Shown: positions 55,636 to 62,577 of the stretch, piece after piece | Numbering within the stretch: position 1 is the stretch's first letter | Layout of the letters: each line of letters begins with the position of its first letter | Assembly: GCF_030269365.1 (NCBI RefSeq) | Contig: NZ_BSTF01000022.1 | Location: 1-64,000, forward strand | Length of the DNA stretch: 64,000 nucleotides | Source of the DNA: Lentzea sp. NBRC 102530 | Lineage (GTDB): Bacteria; Actinomycetota; Actinomycetes; Mycobacteriales; Pseudonocardiaceae | Direction: 5' to 3' | Program-made: the position numbers and the translations under genes | The notes under the pieces: generated by a model | Seen by the model: only the letters and a program-made list of their open reading frames with translations | The model's database searches: none | Told to the model about the DNA's origin: nothing

Positions 55636-56307
55636 TCACACCTGCCCCAGCCGGTAGCCGACGCCCCGCACGGTCTCCAGCAACGACGGCCTCCCGAGCT
55701 TGGTCCGCAGCGTGGCCACGTGCACGTCGAGCGTCCGGTTCGCACCGGACCACGTGCGTCCCCACACCTCCGCGAGGATGCGCTCCCGGGTGCACACCGC
55801 GCCACCCGCGGCCATCACCAGGGCGAGCACCTGGAACTCCTTGCGGGACAGGGCGACCGACTCCCCCGCGACCGTGACCTCGTGACGCCCCAGGTCGACC
55901 CGGACGTCCCCGGTCTCGAACACCTCCGTGGACACCGCGCCCACACCGACCGGGTCCGCGCCGCGACGACGCCGCACGGCGTGCACCCGCGCGACGAGTT
56001 CTCCCACGTCATAAGGCTTGACGAGGTAGTCGTCGGCCCCGGCGTGCAGGCCGAGGATCCGGTCGTCGATCTCCCCCCGCGCGGACACCACGATGATCGC
56101 GACGTCCGACGCGGCCCTGATGGCACGGCACAGCGTCACGCCGTCCATGTCGGGCAGGCCCAGGTCGAGCAGCACCACGTCGACGCCCGCCAGGCGGTCG
56201 AGGGTGCCGCGGCCCGTGGCCTGCCGGTCCACGTGGAAACCCCGTCTGGTCAGGGCGGGGACCAAGGCCTCGGCGACCCTGTCGTCGTCCTCGACGAGCA
56301 GCACGCG
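55636..56307 (-). CDS. OmpR/PhoB-family response regulator
   Basis: A 223-aa regulator with receiver domain (VRVLLVEDDDRVAEALVPAL; phospho-acceptor Asp49 in VVLLDLGLPDMDG; Lys in DDYLVKPYD) and a C-terminal winged helix (ALSRKEFQVLALVMAAGGAV, RTLDVHVATLRTKL, TVRGVGYRL). The GTG at 56307 is supported by GGGAGG eight bases upstream; the frame to 56403 is spurious. Divergent from gluA over about 140 bp, first gene of the two-component pair. Confidence 0.94.
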   Translation of the reverse strand, partial: RVLLVEDDDRVAEALVPALTRRGFHVDRQATGRGTLDRLAGVDVVLLDLGLPDMDGVTLCRAIRAASDVAIIVVSARGEIDDRILGLHAGADDYLVKPYDVGELVARVHAVRRRRGADPVGVGAVSTEVFETGDVRVDLGRHEVTVAGESVALSRKEFQVLALVMAAGGAVCTRERILAEVWGRTWSGANRTLDVHVATLRTKLGRPSLLETVRGVGYRLGQV

Positions 56308-56445
56308 CACTTTCGCTACCTCCCGGGCAACCGATGTCTGCCTGTGACAGAGTTGAGACCCTAAGTCTTGCTCAATGTCCTGGACTGGTGTGGTGGCGGA
56401 CACCTAGGTTTCCGCCAACGCCGACGACCCCAAATGGAGGACTGG

Positions 56446-57198
56446 ATGACTGCCGCCTCTGCACCGCCGATGATTCGTGTGGCGGGTGTGGACAAGTTCT
56501 TCGGCCCGTTGCACGTGCTCAAGAACGTGCAGCTGGAAGTGCCGAAGGGGCAGGTCGTGGTCGTGCTGGGGCCGTCGGGTTCCGGTAAGTCGACCCTGTG
56601 CCGGACCATCAACCGCCTCGAGCCGATCGATTCCGGTGTCATCGAGGTCGACGGCCAGCCGCTTCCCGCCGAAGGAAAAGAACTGGCCCGACTCCGCGCC
56701 GATGTCGGCATGGTGTTCCAGTCCTTCAACCTTTTCGCCCACAAAACCATCGTCGAGAACGTCATGCTCGCCCCGGTGAAGGTGCGCAAGACGCCCGCCG
56801 CCGACGCGCGCAAGACCGCGATGGAACTGCTGGAGCGCGTCGGGATCGCGAACCAGGCCGACAAGTTCCCCGCCCAGCTCTCCGGTGGCCAGCAGCAGCG
56901 CGCCGCGATCGCCCGCGCGCTCGCCATGAAGCCGAAGGTGATGCTGTTCGACGAGCCGACGTCCGCGCTCGACCCGGAGATGGTCCAGGAGGTCCTGGAC
57001 GTCATGACGGGCCTGGCCAAGGACGGCATGACGATGCTCGTCGTCACGCACGAGATGGGCTTCGCCCGCAAGGCCGCGGACCGCGTGATCTTCATGTCCG
57101 ACGGCGAGGTGGTCGAGGACTCGACCCCGGAAGAGTTCTTCTCGGCCCCGAAGTCCAACCGCGCGAAGGACTTCCTTGGCAAGATCCTGACTCACTAG
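56446..57198 (+). CDS. gluA: Glutamate ABC transporter ATPase
   Basis: A 250-aa ATPase: Walker A VVLGPSGSGKSTLCRTINRL, Q-loop MVFQSFNLFAHKTIVENVML, signature LSGGQQQRAAIARALAM, Walker B VMLFDEPTSALDPEM, His switch VVTHEMGFARK. It drives glutamate import with GluB (binding) and GluC/GluD (permeases). The ATG at 56446 has GGAGG five bases before it; an ATG at 56434 overlaps that site and is rejected. First gene of gluABCD. Confidence 0.96.
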   Translation: MTAASAPPMIRVAGVDKFFGPLHVLKNVQLEVPKGQVVVVLGPSGSGKSTLCRTINRLEPIDSGVIEVDGQPLPAEGKELARLRADVGMVFQSFNLFAHKTIVENVMLAPVKVRKTPAADARKTAMELLERVGIANQADKFPAQLSGGQQQRAAIARALAMKPKVMLFDEPTSALDPEMVQEVLDVMTGLAKDGMTMLVVTHEMGFARKAADRVIFMSDGEVVEDSTPEEFFSAPKSNRAKDFLGKILTH

Positions 57199-57238
57199 TA
57201 GTCAGCCCACTTCCAGAACGAATGGCAGGAGAAGGACG

Positions 57239-58132
57239 ATGAGGGTTCGCACCCTTGCGGCGGTGCTGCTGACGGGCGCACTGGCCCTGACCGCGTGTGG
57301 CAAGGAAGGCGCTCCGGCCGACCAGGGCGCCGCGCCCGCCGGTCTGTTCGAGGTCGCCAAGGACGTCGCCGTCGCCGGTTCGCCCACGTTCGACAAGGCG
57401 AAGTCGCGCGGTTCGCTGATCGTCGGCGTCAAGGAGGACCAGCCGGGCCTCGGGTACAAGGACCCGACGACGAACAAGTACAGCGGCTTCGACATCGACA
57501 TCGCGAAGCTCATCTCGGCGAAGCTCGGCTTCGACCCCGAGAAGATCCAGTACAAGACCGTCCAGTCGGCCGCTCGCGAGCAGGCGCTGATCAACGGGGA
57601 CGTCGACTACTACGTCGGCACCTACACGATCAACGCGGGCCGCAAGGAGAAGGTCGCGTTCGCGGGCCCGTACTTCGTCGCCGGCCAGGACCTGCTGGTG
57701 AAGAAGGACAACACCGACATCACCGGCCCGGACGCCCTCAAGGGCAAGAAGGTCTGCTCGGTCACCGGCTCCACCCCGGCCAAGAACGTCAAGGAGAAGG
57801 GCCTCACCGAGCCCGGCAACGTCCTCGAGTTCCAGGGCTACTCGCAGTGCGTCACCAAGCTCCTCAACGGTGAGGTCGACGCCGTCACCACCGACGACGC
57901 GATCCTCAAGGGCTACGCCGCCGCCGAGGAGGGCAAGCTGAAGGTCGTCGGCAAGACGTTCTCCAGCGAGCCGTACGGCATCGGCCTGCCCAAGGACGAC
58001 AAGGCGCTGCGCGACAAGGTGAACGACATCCTGCAGTCCTCGCTCGACGACGGCACCTGGCAGAAGATCTACGACGGCACGCTCGGCAAGTCGGGCTCGT
58101 CCGCGGAGAAGCCGAAGATCGACCGGTACTGA
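57239..58132 (+). CDS. gluB: Glutamate-binding lipoprotein
   Basis: A 297-aa lipoprotein (lipobox ALTACGKEG, Cys20). The SBP_bac_3 core has KYSGFDIDIAKLISAKLGFD, YYVGTYTINAGRKEKVAFAG, GPYFVAGQDLLVKKD and GEVDAVTTDDAILKGYAAAE. It captures glutamate outside the membrane for GluCD. ATG at 57239 behind AGGAGAAGG, 40 bp after gluA. A paralogue without transporter genes is encoded at 1.6-2.4 kb. Confidence 0.95.
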   Translation: MRVRTLAAVLLTGALALTACGKEGAPADQGAAPAGLFEVAKDVAVAGSPTFDKAKSRGSLIVGVKEDQPGLGYKDPTTNKYSGFDIDIAKLISAKLGFDPEKIQYKTVQSAAREQALINGDVDYYVGTYTINAGRKEKVAFAGPYFVAGQDLLVKKDNTDITGPDALKGKKVCSVTGSTPAKNVKEKGLTEPGNVLEFQGYSQCVTKLLNGEVDAVTTDDAILKGYAAAEEGKLKVVGKTFSSEPYGIGLPKDDKALRDKVNDILQSSLDDGTWQKIYDGTLGKSGSSAEKPKIDRY

Positions 58133-58211
58133 CGGTTGTTCACGTGGCCGGTGGATCCCACGCGGGTCCGCCGGCCGTTCCTTTGAAGGCGGACGGACGG
58201 CAAGGAAACCG

Positions 58212-58859
58212 ATGAACGTCCTCACCAAGAACTTCTCATTCTTCCTCGACGCGTTCGGGCAGACCCTTCAGCTCTTCGCGATCTCCGCGGTGCTGTCCCT
58301 GGTGCTGGGTACGCTCCTCGCCGCGCTGAGGGTCAGCCCGGTGCCGGTGTTCCGCGGCATCGGCACGGCGTACGTGACGATCCTGCGCAACACGCCGCTG
58401 ACGCTGGTCTTCGTGTTCTTCGTGTTCGCGTACCCGCTGCTCGAGATCCTGAAGATCGACGAGTACACCGCCGCGGTCGTCGCGCTGTCGCTCTACACGG
58501 CGGCGTTCGTCTGCGAGGTCGTGCGGTCGGGCATCAACACGGTGCCGGTCGGGCAGGCCGAGGCCTCCCGCGCGCTGGGTCTCACGTTCACGCAGATGCT
58601 CGGCAACGTGGTGCTGCCGCAGGCGTTGCGCTCGGTGGTGCCGCCGATGACGAGCACCATGATCGCGTTGCTGAAGAACACGACCGTCGCGTCGGGGTTC
58701 GCCGTCTTCCAGGCGGGCAACATCCGTGAGCAGCTGTCGGACCAGGGTGACAACGTCCTGCTGGGACTCCTCTGGGTCGCTCTCGGGTTCGTCATCCTGG
58801 TCATGCCGCTGACTTACGTGCAGCAGGTCTTCGAGAAGCGCTGGAGCGTGGCCCGATGA
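58212..58859 (+). CDS. gluC: Glutamate ABC transporter permease
   Basis: A 215-aa His/Glu/Gln-type permease with five spans. The EAA loop is EASRALGLTFTQMLGNVVLP; AYVTILRNTPLTLVFVFFVF is the HisM-like signature. It pairs with GluD. ATG at 58212 with CAAGGA upstream; its TGA overlaps the gluD ATG (ATGA). Confidence 0.95.
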   Translation: MNVLTKNFSFFLDAFGQTLQLFAISAVLSLVLGTLLAALRVSPVPVFRGIGTAYVTILRNTPLTLVFVFFVFAYPLLEILKIDEYTAAVVALSLYTAAFVCEVVRSGINTVPVGQAEASRALGLTFTQMLGNVVLPQALRSVVPPMTSTMIALLKNTTVASGFAVFQAGNIREQLSDQGDNVLLGLLWVALGFVILVMPLTYVQQVFEKRWSVAR

Positions 58860-59749
58860 GCATGGTGCTGTTCGACGTCCCGGGCCCGAAGGCCCGCGTC
58901 CGTCACAAGATCATGGCGGTCGTCGGCATCGCGGCCGTGATCGCGGCCGTGGTGTACGTGGTCATGCGGTTCATCGTCACCGACCAGTTCACGGCGCGCA
59001 GGCTCGACTGGATCAACTACAAGGTGATCCAGCTGTCGCTGGTGGAGGCGATCGGCAACACGCTGGCCGCGTTCGCCGTCGGCGCGGTGCTGGCGCTCGT
59101 GTTCGGCGCGATCTTCGCGGCCGCGCGGCTGTCGGACCACGCCTGGGTGCGCGCTCCCGCGGCGGTGATCGTCGAGATCTTCCGCGCGATCCCGCTCGTG
59201 ATCATGATGTTCTTCTTCTACTACGGCCTTCCCGTGGCCGGGGTGAAGCTGAGTGCGTTCACGGCGGTCGTGATCAGCCTGATGCTGTACAACGGCTCGG
59301 TGCTCGCGGAGATCTTCCGCGCCGGCATCAACTCGCTGCCGAAGGGCCAGAGCGAGGCCGCGTACGCGCTGGGCATGCGCAAGACCCAGGTGATGACGCT
59401 CGTGCTGCTGCCGCAGGCGTTGCGGGCGATGCTGCCGACCATCATCAGCCAGCTCGTGGTGCTGCTGAAGGACACCGCGCTCGGCTTCCTCATCACGTTC
59501 GAGGAGCTGCTGCGGTGGGGTACGCGCATCGGTGGCGACGCGGTGAACTTCGGTCGCCCGATGATCTCGGTGATGATCGTGGTCGCGCTGATCTACATCG
59601 GACTGTGCCTGTTGCTGACGTGGCTCGCGACCTACCTCGAGAAGCGCAACCGCCGCAACAAGAAGGTCATCCACACCGACGGCGACGCGGCCGGGCAGGT
59701 CCAGCTCGGCAACGCCTCGGCGGCGGCCGGTGCGGGCGTCACCGTCTGA
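58856..59749 (+). CDS. gluD: Glutamate ABC transporter permease
   Basis: A 297-aa permease: an extra N-terminal span (HKIMAVVGIAAVIAAVVYVV), then the His/Glu/Gln-type core with EIFRAIPLVIMMFFFYYGLP and EAA loop SEAAYALGMRKTQVMTLVLL. A basic cytoplasmic tail (EKRNRRNKKVIHTDGD) ends the protein. ATG at 58856 overlaps gluC. A hairpin 16 bp behind the stop ends the operon. Confidence 0.95.
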   Translation: MSMVLFDVPGPKARVRHKIMAVVGIAAVIAAVVYVVMRFIVTDQFTARRLDWINYKVIQLSLVEAIGNTLAAFAVGAVLALVFGAIFAAARLSDHAWVRAPAAVIVEIFRAIPLVIMMFFFYYGLPVAGVKLSAFTAVVISLMLYNGSVLAEIFRAGINSLPKGQSEAAYALGMRKTQVMTLVLLPQALRAMLPTIISQLVVLLKDTALGFLITFEELLRWGTRIGGDAVNFGRPMISVMIVVALIYIGLCLLLTWLATYLEKRNRRNKKVIHTDGDAAGQVQLGNASAAAGAGVTV

Positions 59750-59765
59750 CCGGTCCTCGAACGAG

Positions 59766-59796
59766 ACGGGGCGTGTCCACTTCGGACACGCCCCGT
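59766..59796. terminator. Hairpin behind gluD, shared with a convergent small gene
   Basis: ACGGGGCGTGTCC (59766-59778), loop ACTTC, inverse at 59784-59796. The convergent gene stops at 59800. Confidence 0.88.
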
Positions 59797-59799
59797 TCG

Positions 59800-60075
59800 T
59801 CATCTCCGGACGTTCCAGTCGACGACACCGCGCCAGCGCCCGGTCTGCTCCCCCACGACGTCGAGGCTGAACGTGGTGCCCGCGGGGAAGTTCGCGCCGA
59901 GCAGCCTGCGCGAGCGGTCACCCGCGGGGAACAGCACGGGCGCCCCCGCGACCCGTCCGTCGCGGAACCACCGGATCTCCAGGTCGACCGGGCTGTCGGT
60001 GACGCGGAGGTAGACGTCCGAGCCGTCCACGGTGACCGTGCGGACGGCGAGCAGGTCGGCCGATGCGGTGCGCAT
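59800..60075 (-). CDS. Hypothetical protein, 91 aa
   Basis: A small soluble beta-rich protein (LLAVRTVTVDGSDVYLRVTD; ANFPAGTTFSLDVVGEQTGR; WRGVVDWNVRR). No family recognised. I start it at the ATG at 60075; TACGTT 7 bp upstream could be a -10 of a leaderless message, which fits the absence of a ribosome site. The frame stays open much further upstream (to 60747), but that part is the antisense of the NarL-type regulator. It shares its terminator with gluD. Confidence 0.6.
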   Translation of the reverse strand: MRTASADLLAVRTVTVDGSDVYLRVTDSPVDLEIRWFRDGRVAGAPVLFPAGDRSRRLLGANFPAGTTFSLDVVGEQTGRWRGVVDWNVRR

Positions 60076-60189
60076 GAGCCGGAACGTAGCGGCGGAAGCG
60101 GAACCGGGTCGTCTCACGGACAGTGGATCTCCCGTCAACTTTCGCGGTACGCTCCCGGTGGGGGATCTGCCGGCGGTGACGTCACCTGA

Positions 60190-60846
60190 ATGAGGGACGT
60201 TGTGACGCGCGTGCTCGTGGTCGACGACCAGCCGTTGTTCAGAGCGGGCCTGGTCGCGTTGCTGAACGCCGCACCTGACCTGACCGTCGTGGGCGAGGCC
60301 GCCGACAGTGCCGCCGCCTGCGCTCTGGCGCGGACGGCGCGGCCCGACGTGATCCTGCTCGACATCCGCCTGCCGGGGCTGGCGGCGTTGAAGACCGTCG
60401 CGGGATCCGCGCGGGTGCTCGTGCTGACGACGTTCGACCTGGACGAGTACGTCCACGAGGCGTTGCGGCTCGGCGCGGCGGGGTTCGTGCTGAAGGAGTC
60501 CGAACCGGCCCGCCTCATCGCCGCCATCACGGCCGTGGCGTCCGGGGAGATGCAGTTCGGCCCGACGGTGATGCGCAGGCTCGTGGCGGCCTACCTGAGG
60601 GGCGGCACGGCGGCCCGCGGGAGTGACGCGGGGCTGGAGGAGCTGACGGGCCGCGAACGCGAGGTGCTGCGACTCGTCGGCACCGGGCTGACGAACACCG
60701 CGATCGCGGCGCGCCTCACCGTCACCGAGGGAACGGTGAAGACGCACCTCAACCGCGTGATGACGAAGCTGCGGCTGACCAGCCGGGCTCAGGCCGTGGT
60801 GATGGCGTACGAGTCCGGGCTGGTCGTCCCGCGGCTCGCCGGGTGA
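60190..60846 (+). CDS. NarL/LuxR-family response regulator, orphan
   Basis: A 218-aa regulator: receiver (RVLVVDDQPLFRAGLVALLN; phospho-acceptor Asp58 in VILLDIRLPG; Lys in GFVLKES) and LuxR-type HTH (ELTGREREVLRLVGTGLTNT then AIAARLTVTEGTVKTHLNRV). No kinase gene is beside it, which is frequent for this family in actinomycetes. ATG at 60190; there is no strong ribosome site. Convergent with the secreted-protein pair (stop 60848, 1 bp after its own stop). Confidence 0.92.
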   Translation: MRDVVTRVLVVDDQPLFRAGLVALLNAAPDLTVVGEAADSAAACALARTARPDVILLDIRLPGLAALKTVAGSARVLVLTTFDLDEYVHEALRLGAAGFVLKESEPARLIAAITAVASGEMQFGPTVMRRLVAAYLRGGTAARGSDAGLEELTGREREVLRLVGTGLTNTAIAARLTVTEGTVKTHLNRVMTKLRLTSRAQAVVMAYESGLVVPRLAG

Positions 60847-60847
60847 G

Positions 60848-61225
60848 CTACCAGCGCAGGCCGAGGTGGGCGAAGTCCGTCGTCTGCTTGTCGACGCTCA
60901 GCGTGATCCCGCCGGCGTGGATGTTCTCGCAGGTCCACGACCCGGGCGGGTCGTCGGACCAGATCTCGCGCTTGCACCCGGTCGGCCCCTGGCTGTCCCA
61001 GACGTCCCAGGTGGTGCGGTAGTTGGTGTAAGGCCACCTGCGGTCGATGTCCACGTCGATCGAGAGCCTGCCGCCCGGGAAGTCCAGGGCCGCGATCTGG
61101 CACTCGCTCTGCGTCGGCACCGCGCCGCACGTCCCCGTCACGCCGCCCGCGTGCGCGGCCGGCGCCACCAGGGGTACCACGACGGCCGCGATCACGGCGG
61201 CCACCAAGAACTCACGAATCTTCAC
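60848..61225 (-). CDS. Small secreted protein, 125 aa
   Basis: Signal peptide (FLVAAVIAAVVVPLVAPAAH, cleavage at AHA) and a mature domain of about 98 residues with four Cys (TGTCGAVPTQSECQIAALDF, GCKREIWSD, WTCENIHAGG), probably two disulfides. No family recognised. ATG at 61225 behind GGGGGA. It follows a second secreted-protein gene by 27 bp, so the two form an operon. The beta-rich mature part (GRLSIDVDIDRRWPYTNYRT) could be a binding domain. Confidence 0.75.
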   Translation of the reverse strand: MKIREFLVAAVIAAVVVPLVAPAAHAGGVTGTCGAVPTQSECQIAALDFPGGRLSIDVDIDRRWPYTNYRTTWDVWDSQGPTGCKREIWSDDPPGSWTCENIHAGGITLSVDKQTTDFAHLGLRW

Positions 61226-61252
61226 AACGTCCCCCAGGACTTGTCGGAACTG

Positions 61253-61654
61253 TCAGAGTTCGATGCACACGGGATTGTCGGCGCGGGTGAACGTGGATCC
61301 TGTCTGCATCCAGAACTCCGAACACCACAATGTGCCCTCGTGCGTTTTCTGGTTCACCTCGGCGCGATAGGACTCCGACGACGTCCAGAACTTGGTCTGA
61401 CTGTCGCTGATGTGCCCGTTCGGGCCGAACACCCGGAAGAACCCGGTCTGCGTCGGAATCACCGGCGCCCCCGCCAGCTGCGTCACCACCCTCGCGATGG
61501 TGCACGGTTCGCCCGTGGGCGCGACGAGGAAGATGTTCACCGTCCCGTTCCCCTCCGACTGGTAGGGGTTGCACGACGACGTTTCCGCCGACGCGGACGG
61601 GACGAACAGACATGACAACAACGCCGCCACAAGGGCAGCGAAACAGATTCGCAT
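61253..61654 (-). CDS. Small secreted protein, 133 aa
   Basis: Signal peptide (CFAALVAALLSCLFVPSASA) followed by a mature domain of about 110 residues with four Cys (TSSCNPYQSEG, GEPCTIARVV, TLWCSEFWMQ, DNPVCIEL), again suggesting two disulfides. No family recognised. ATG at 61654 with GGGGG upstream. First gene of a two-gene secreted unit. The frame upstream of the ATG is antisense or intergenic. Confidence 0.75.
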   Translation of the reverse strand: MRICFAALVAALLSCLFVPSASAETSSCNPYQSEGNGTVNIFLVAPTGEPCTIARVVTQLAGAPVIPTQTGFFRVFGPNGHISDSQTKFWTSSESYRAEVNQKTHEGTLWCSEFWMQTGSTFTRADNPVCIEL

Positions 61655-61791
61655 TTCGAATCCCCCAATTCGATGTGGACCGCTCCACCGCGATCCGTCA
61701 TCAGTACAGCACCGGGACTTCGTCACCGGCCCGGTGAAATCGGGGGGGATCCCACGAAAGTGGCAAAAGGAGGAGAACTGTTCCGCGTACC

Positions 61792-61820
61792 GCGGGCCGG
61801 GGATAGGATCCCCGGCCCGC
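61792..61820 (-). terminator. Hairpin behind sdhB
   Basis: GCGGGCCGGGGAT (61792-61804), loop AGG, inverse at 61808-61820, 7 bp beyond the sdhB stop. Confidence 0.88.
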
Positions 61821-61827
61821 GACACCG

Positions 61828-62577
61828 CTAGGACCGCCGGAACAGCTTGTTGCCGAGCCAGACGACCGGGTCGTACTTGCGGTCGGCGACGCGCTCCTTC
61901 ATGGGGATGAGCGCGTTGTCGGTGATGTGGATGTGCTCGGGGCACACCTCGCTGCAGCACTTGGTGATGTTGCAGTAGCCGAGGCCGTGGTCGTCCTGCG
62001 CCTGGTCGACGCGGTCGGCCGTGTCGAGCGGGTGCATCTCCAGTTCCGCCACCCGCATGAGGAACCGCGGGCCCGAGAACGCCTCCTTGTTCTCCTCGTG
62101 GTCACGCACCACGTGGCAGGTGTTCTGGCACAGGAAGCACTCGATGCACTTGCGGAACTCCTGCGAGCGTTCCACGTCGACCTGCTGCATCCGGTACTCG
62201 CCCGGCGCCAGGTCCTTCGGCGGCGCGAACGACGGGACCTCGCGCGCCTTGGTGTAGTTGAAGGACACGTCGGTGACGAGGTCGCGGATGATCGGGAACG
62301 TCCGCATCGGCGTGACCGTGATCGTCTCCGACTCCTGGAAGACCGACATGCGGGTCATGCAGAGCAGCCGCGGCCGTCCGTTGATCTCGGCGGAGCACGA
62401 GCCGCACTTGCCCGCCTTGCAGTTCCACCGCACCGCGAGGTCCGGCGCCTGGGTGGCCTGGAGCCGGTGGATGATGTCGAGGACGACCTCGCCCTCGTTG
62501 ACCTCGACGGTGAAGTCCTCCAGCGCGCCGCCGGAGTCGTCACCGCGCCACACCCGGAACTTCCCCTGGTAGCTCAT
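61828..62577 (-). CDS. sdhB: Succinate dehydrogenase/fumarate reductase iron-sulfur subunit
   Basis: A 249-aa subunit with three cluster motifs: the [2Fe-2S] loop CKAGKCGSCSAEING plus LLC, then CIECFLCQNTC and CNITKCCSEVCPEHI for [4Fe-4S] and [3Fe-4S]. It passes electrons from the flavoprotein to quinone in the membrane anchor. Length and C-terminus (DPVVWLGNKLFRR) fit the Sdh1 type of mycobacteria (Rv0247c-like). ATG at 62577 overlaps the sdhA stop (ATGA). Confidence 0.93.
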   Translation of the reverse strand: MSYQGKFRVWRGDDSGGALEDFTVEVNEGEVVLDIIHRLQATQAPDLAVRWNCKAGKCGSCSAEINGRPRLLCMTRMSVFQESETITVTPMRTFPIIRDLVTDVSFNYTKAREVPSFAPPKDLAPGEYRMQQVDVERSQEFRKCIECFLCQNTCHVVRDHEENKEAFSGPRFLMRVAELEMHPLDTADRVDQAQDDHGLGYCNITKCCSEVCPEHIHITDNALIPMKERVADRKYDPVVWLGNKLFRRS

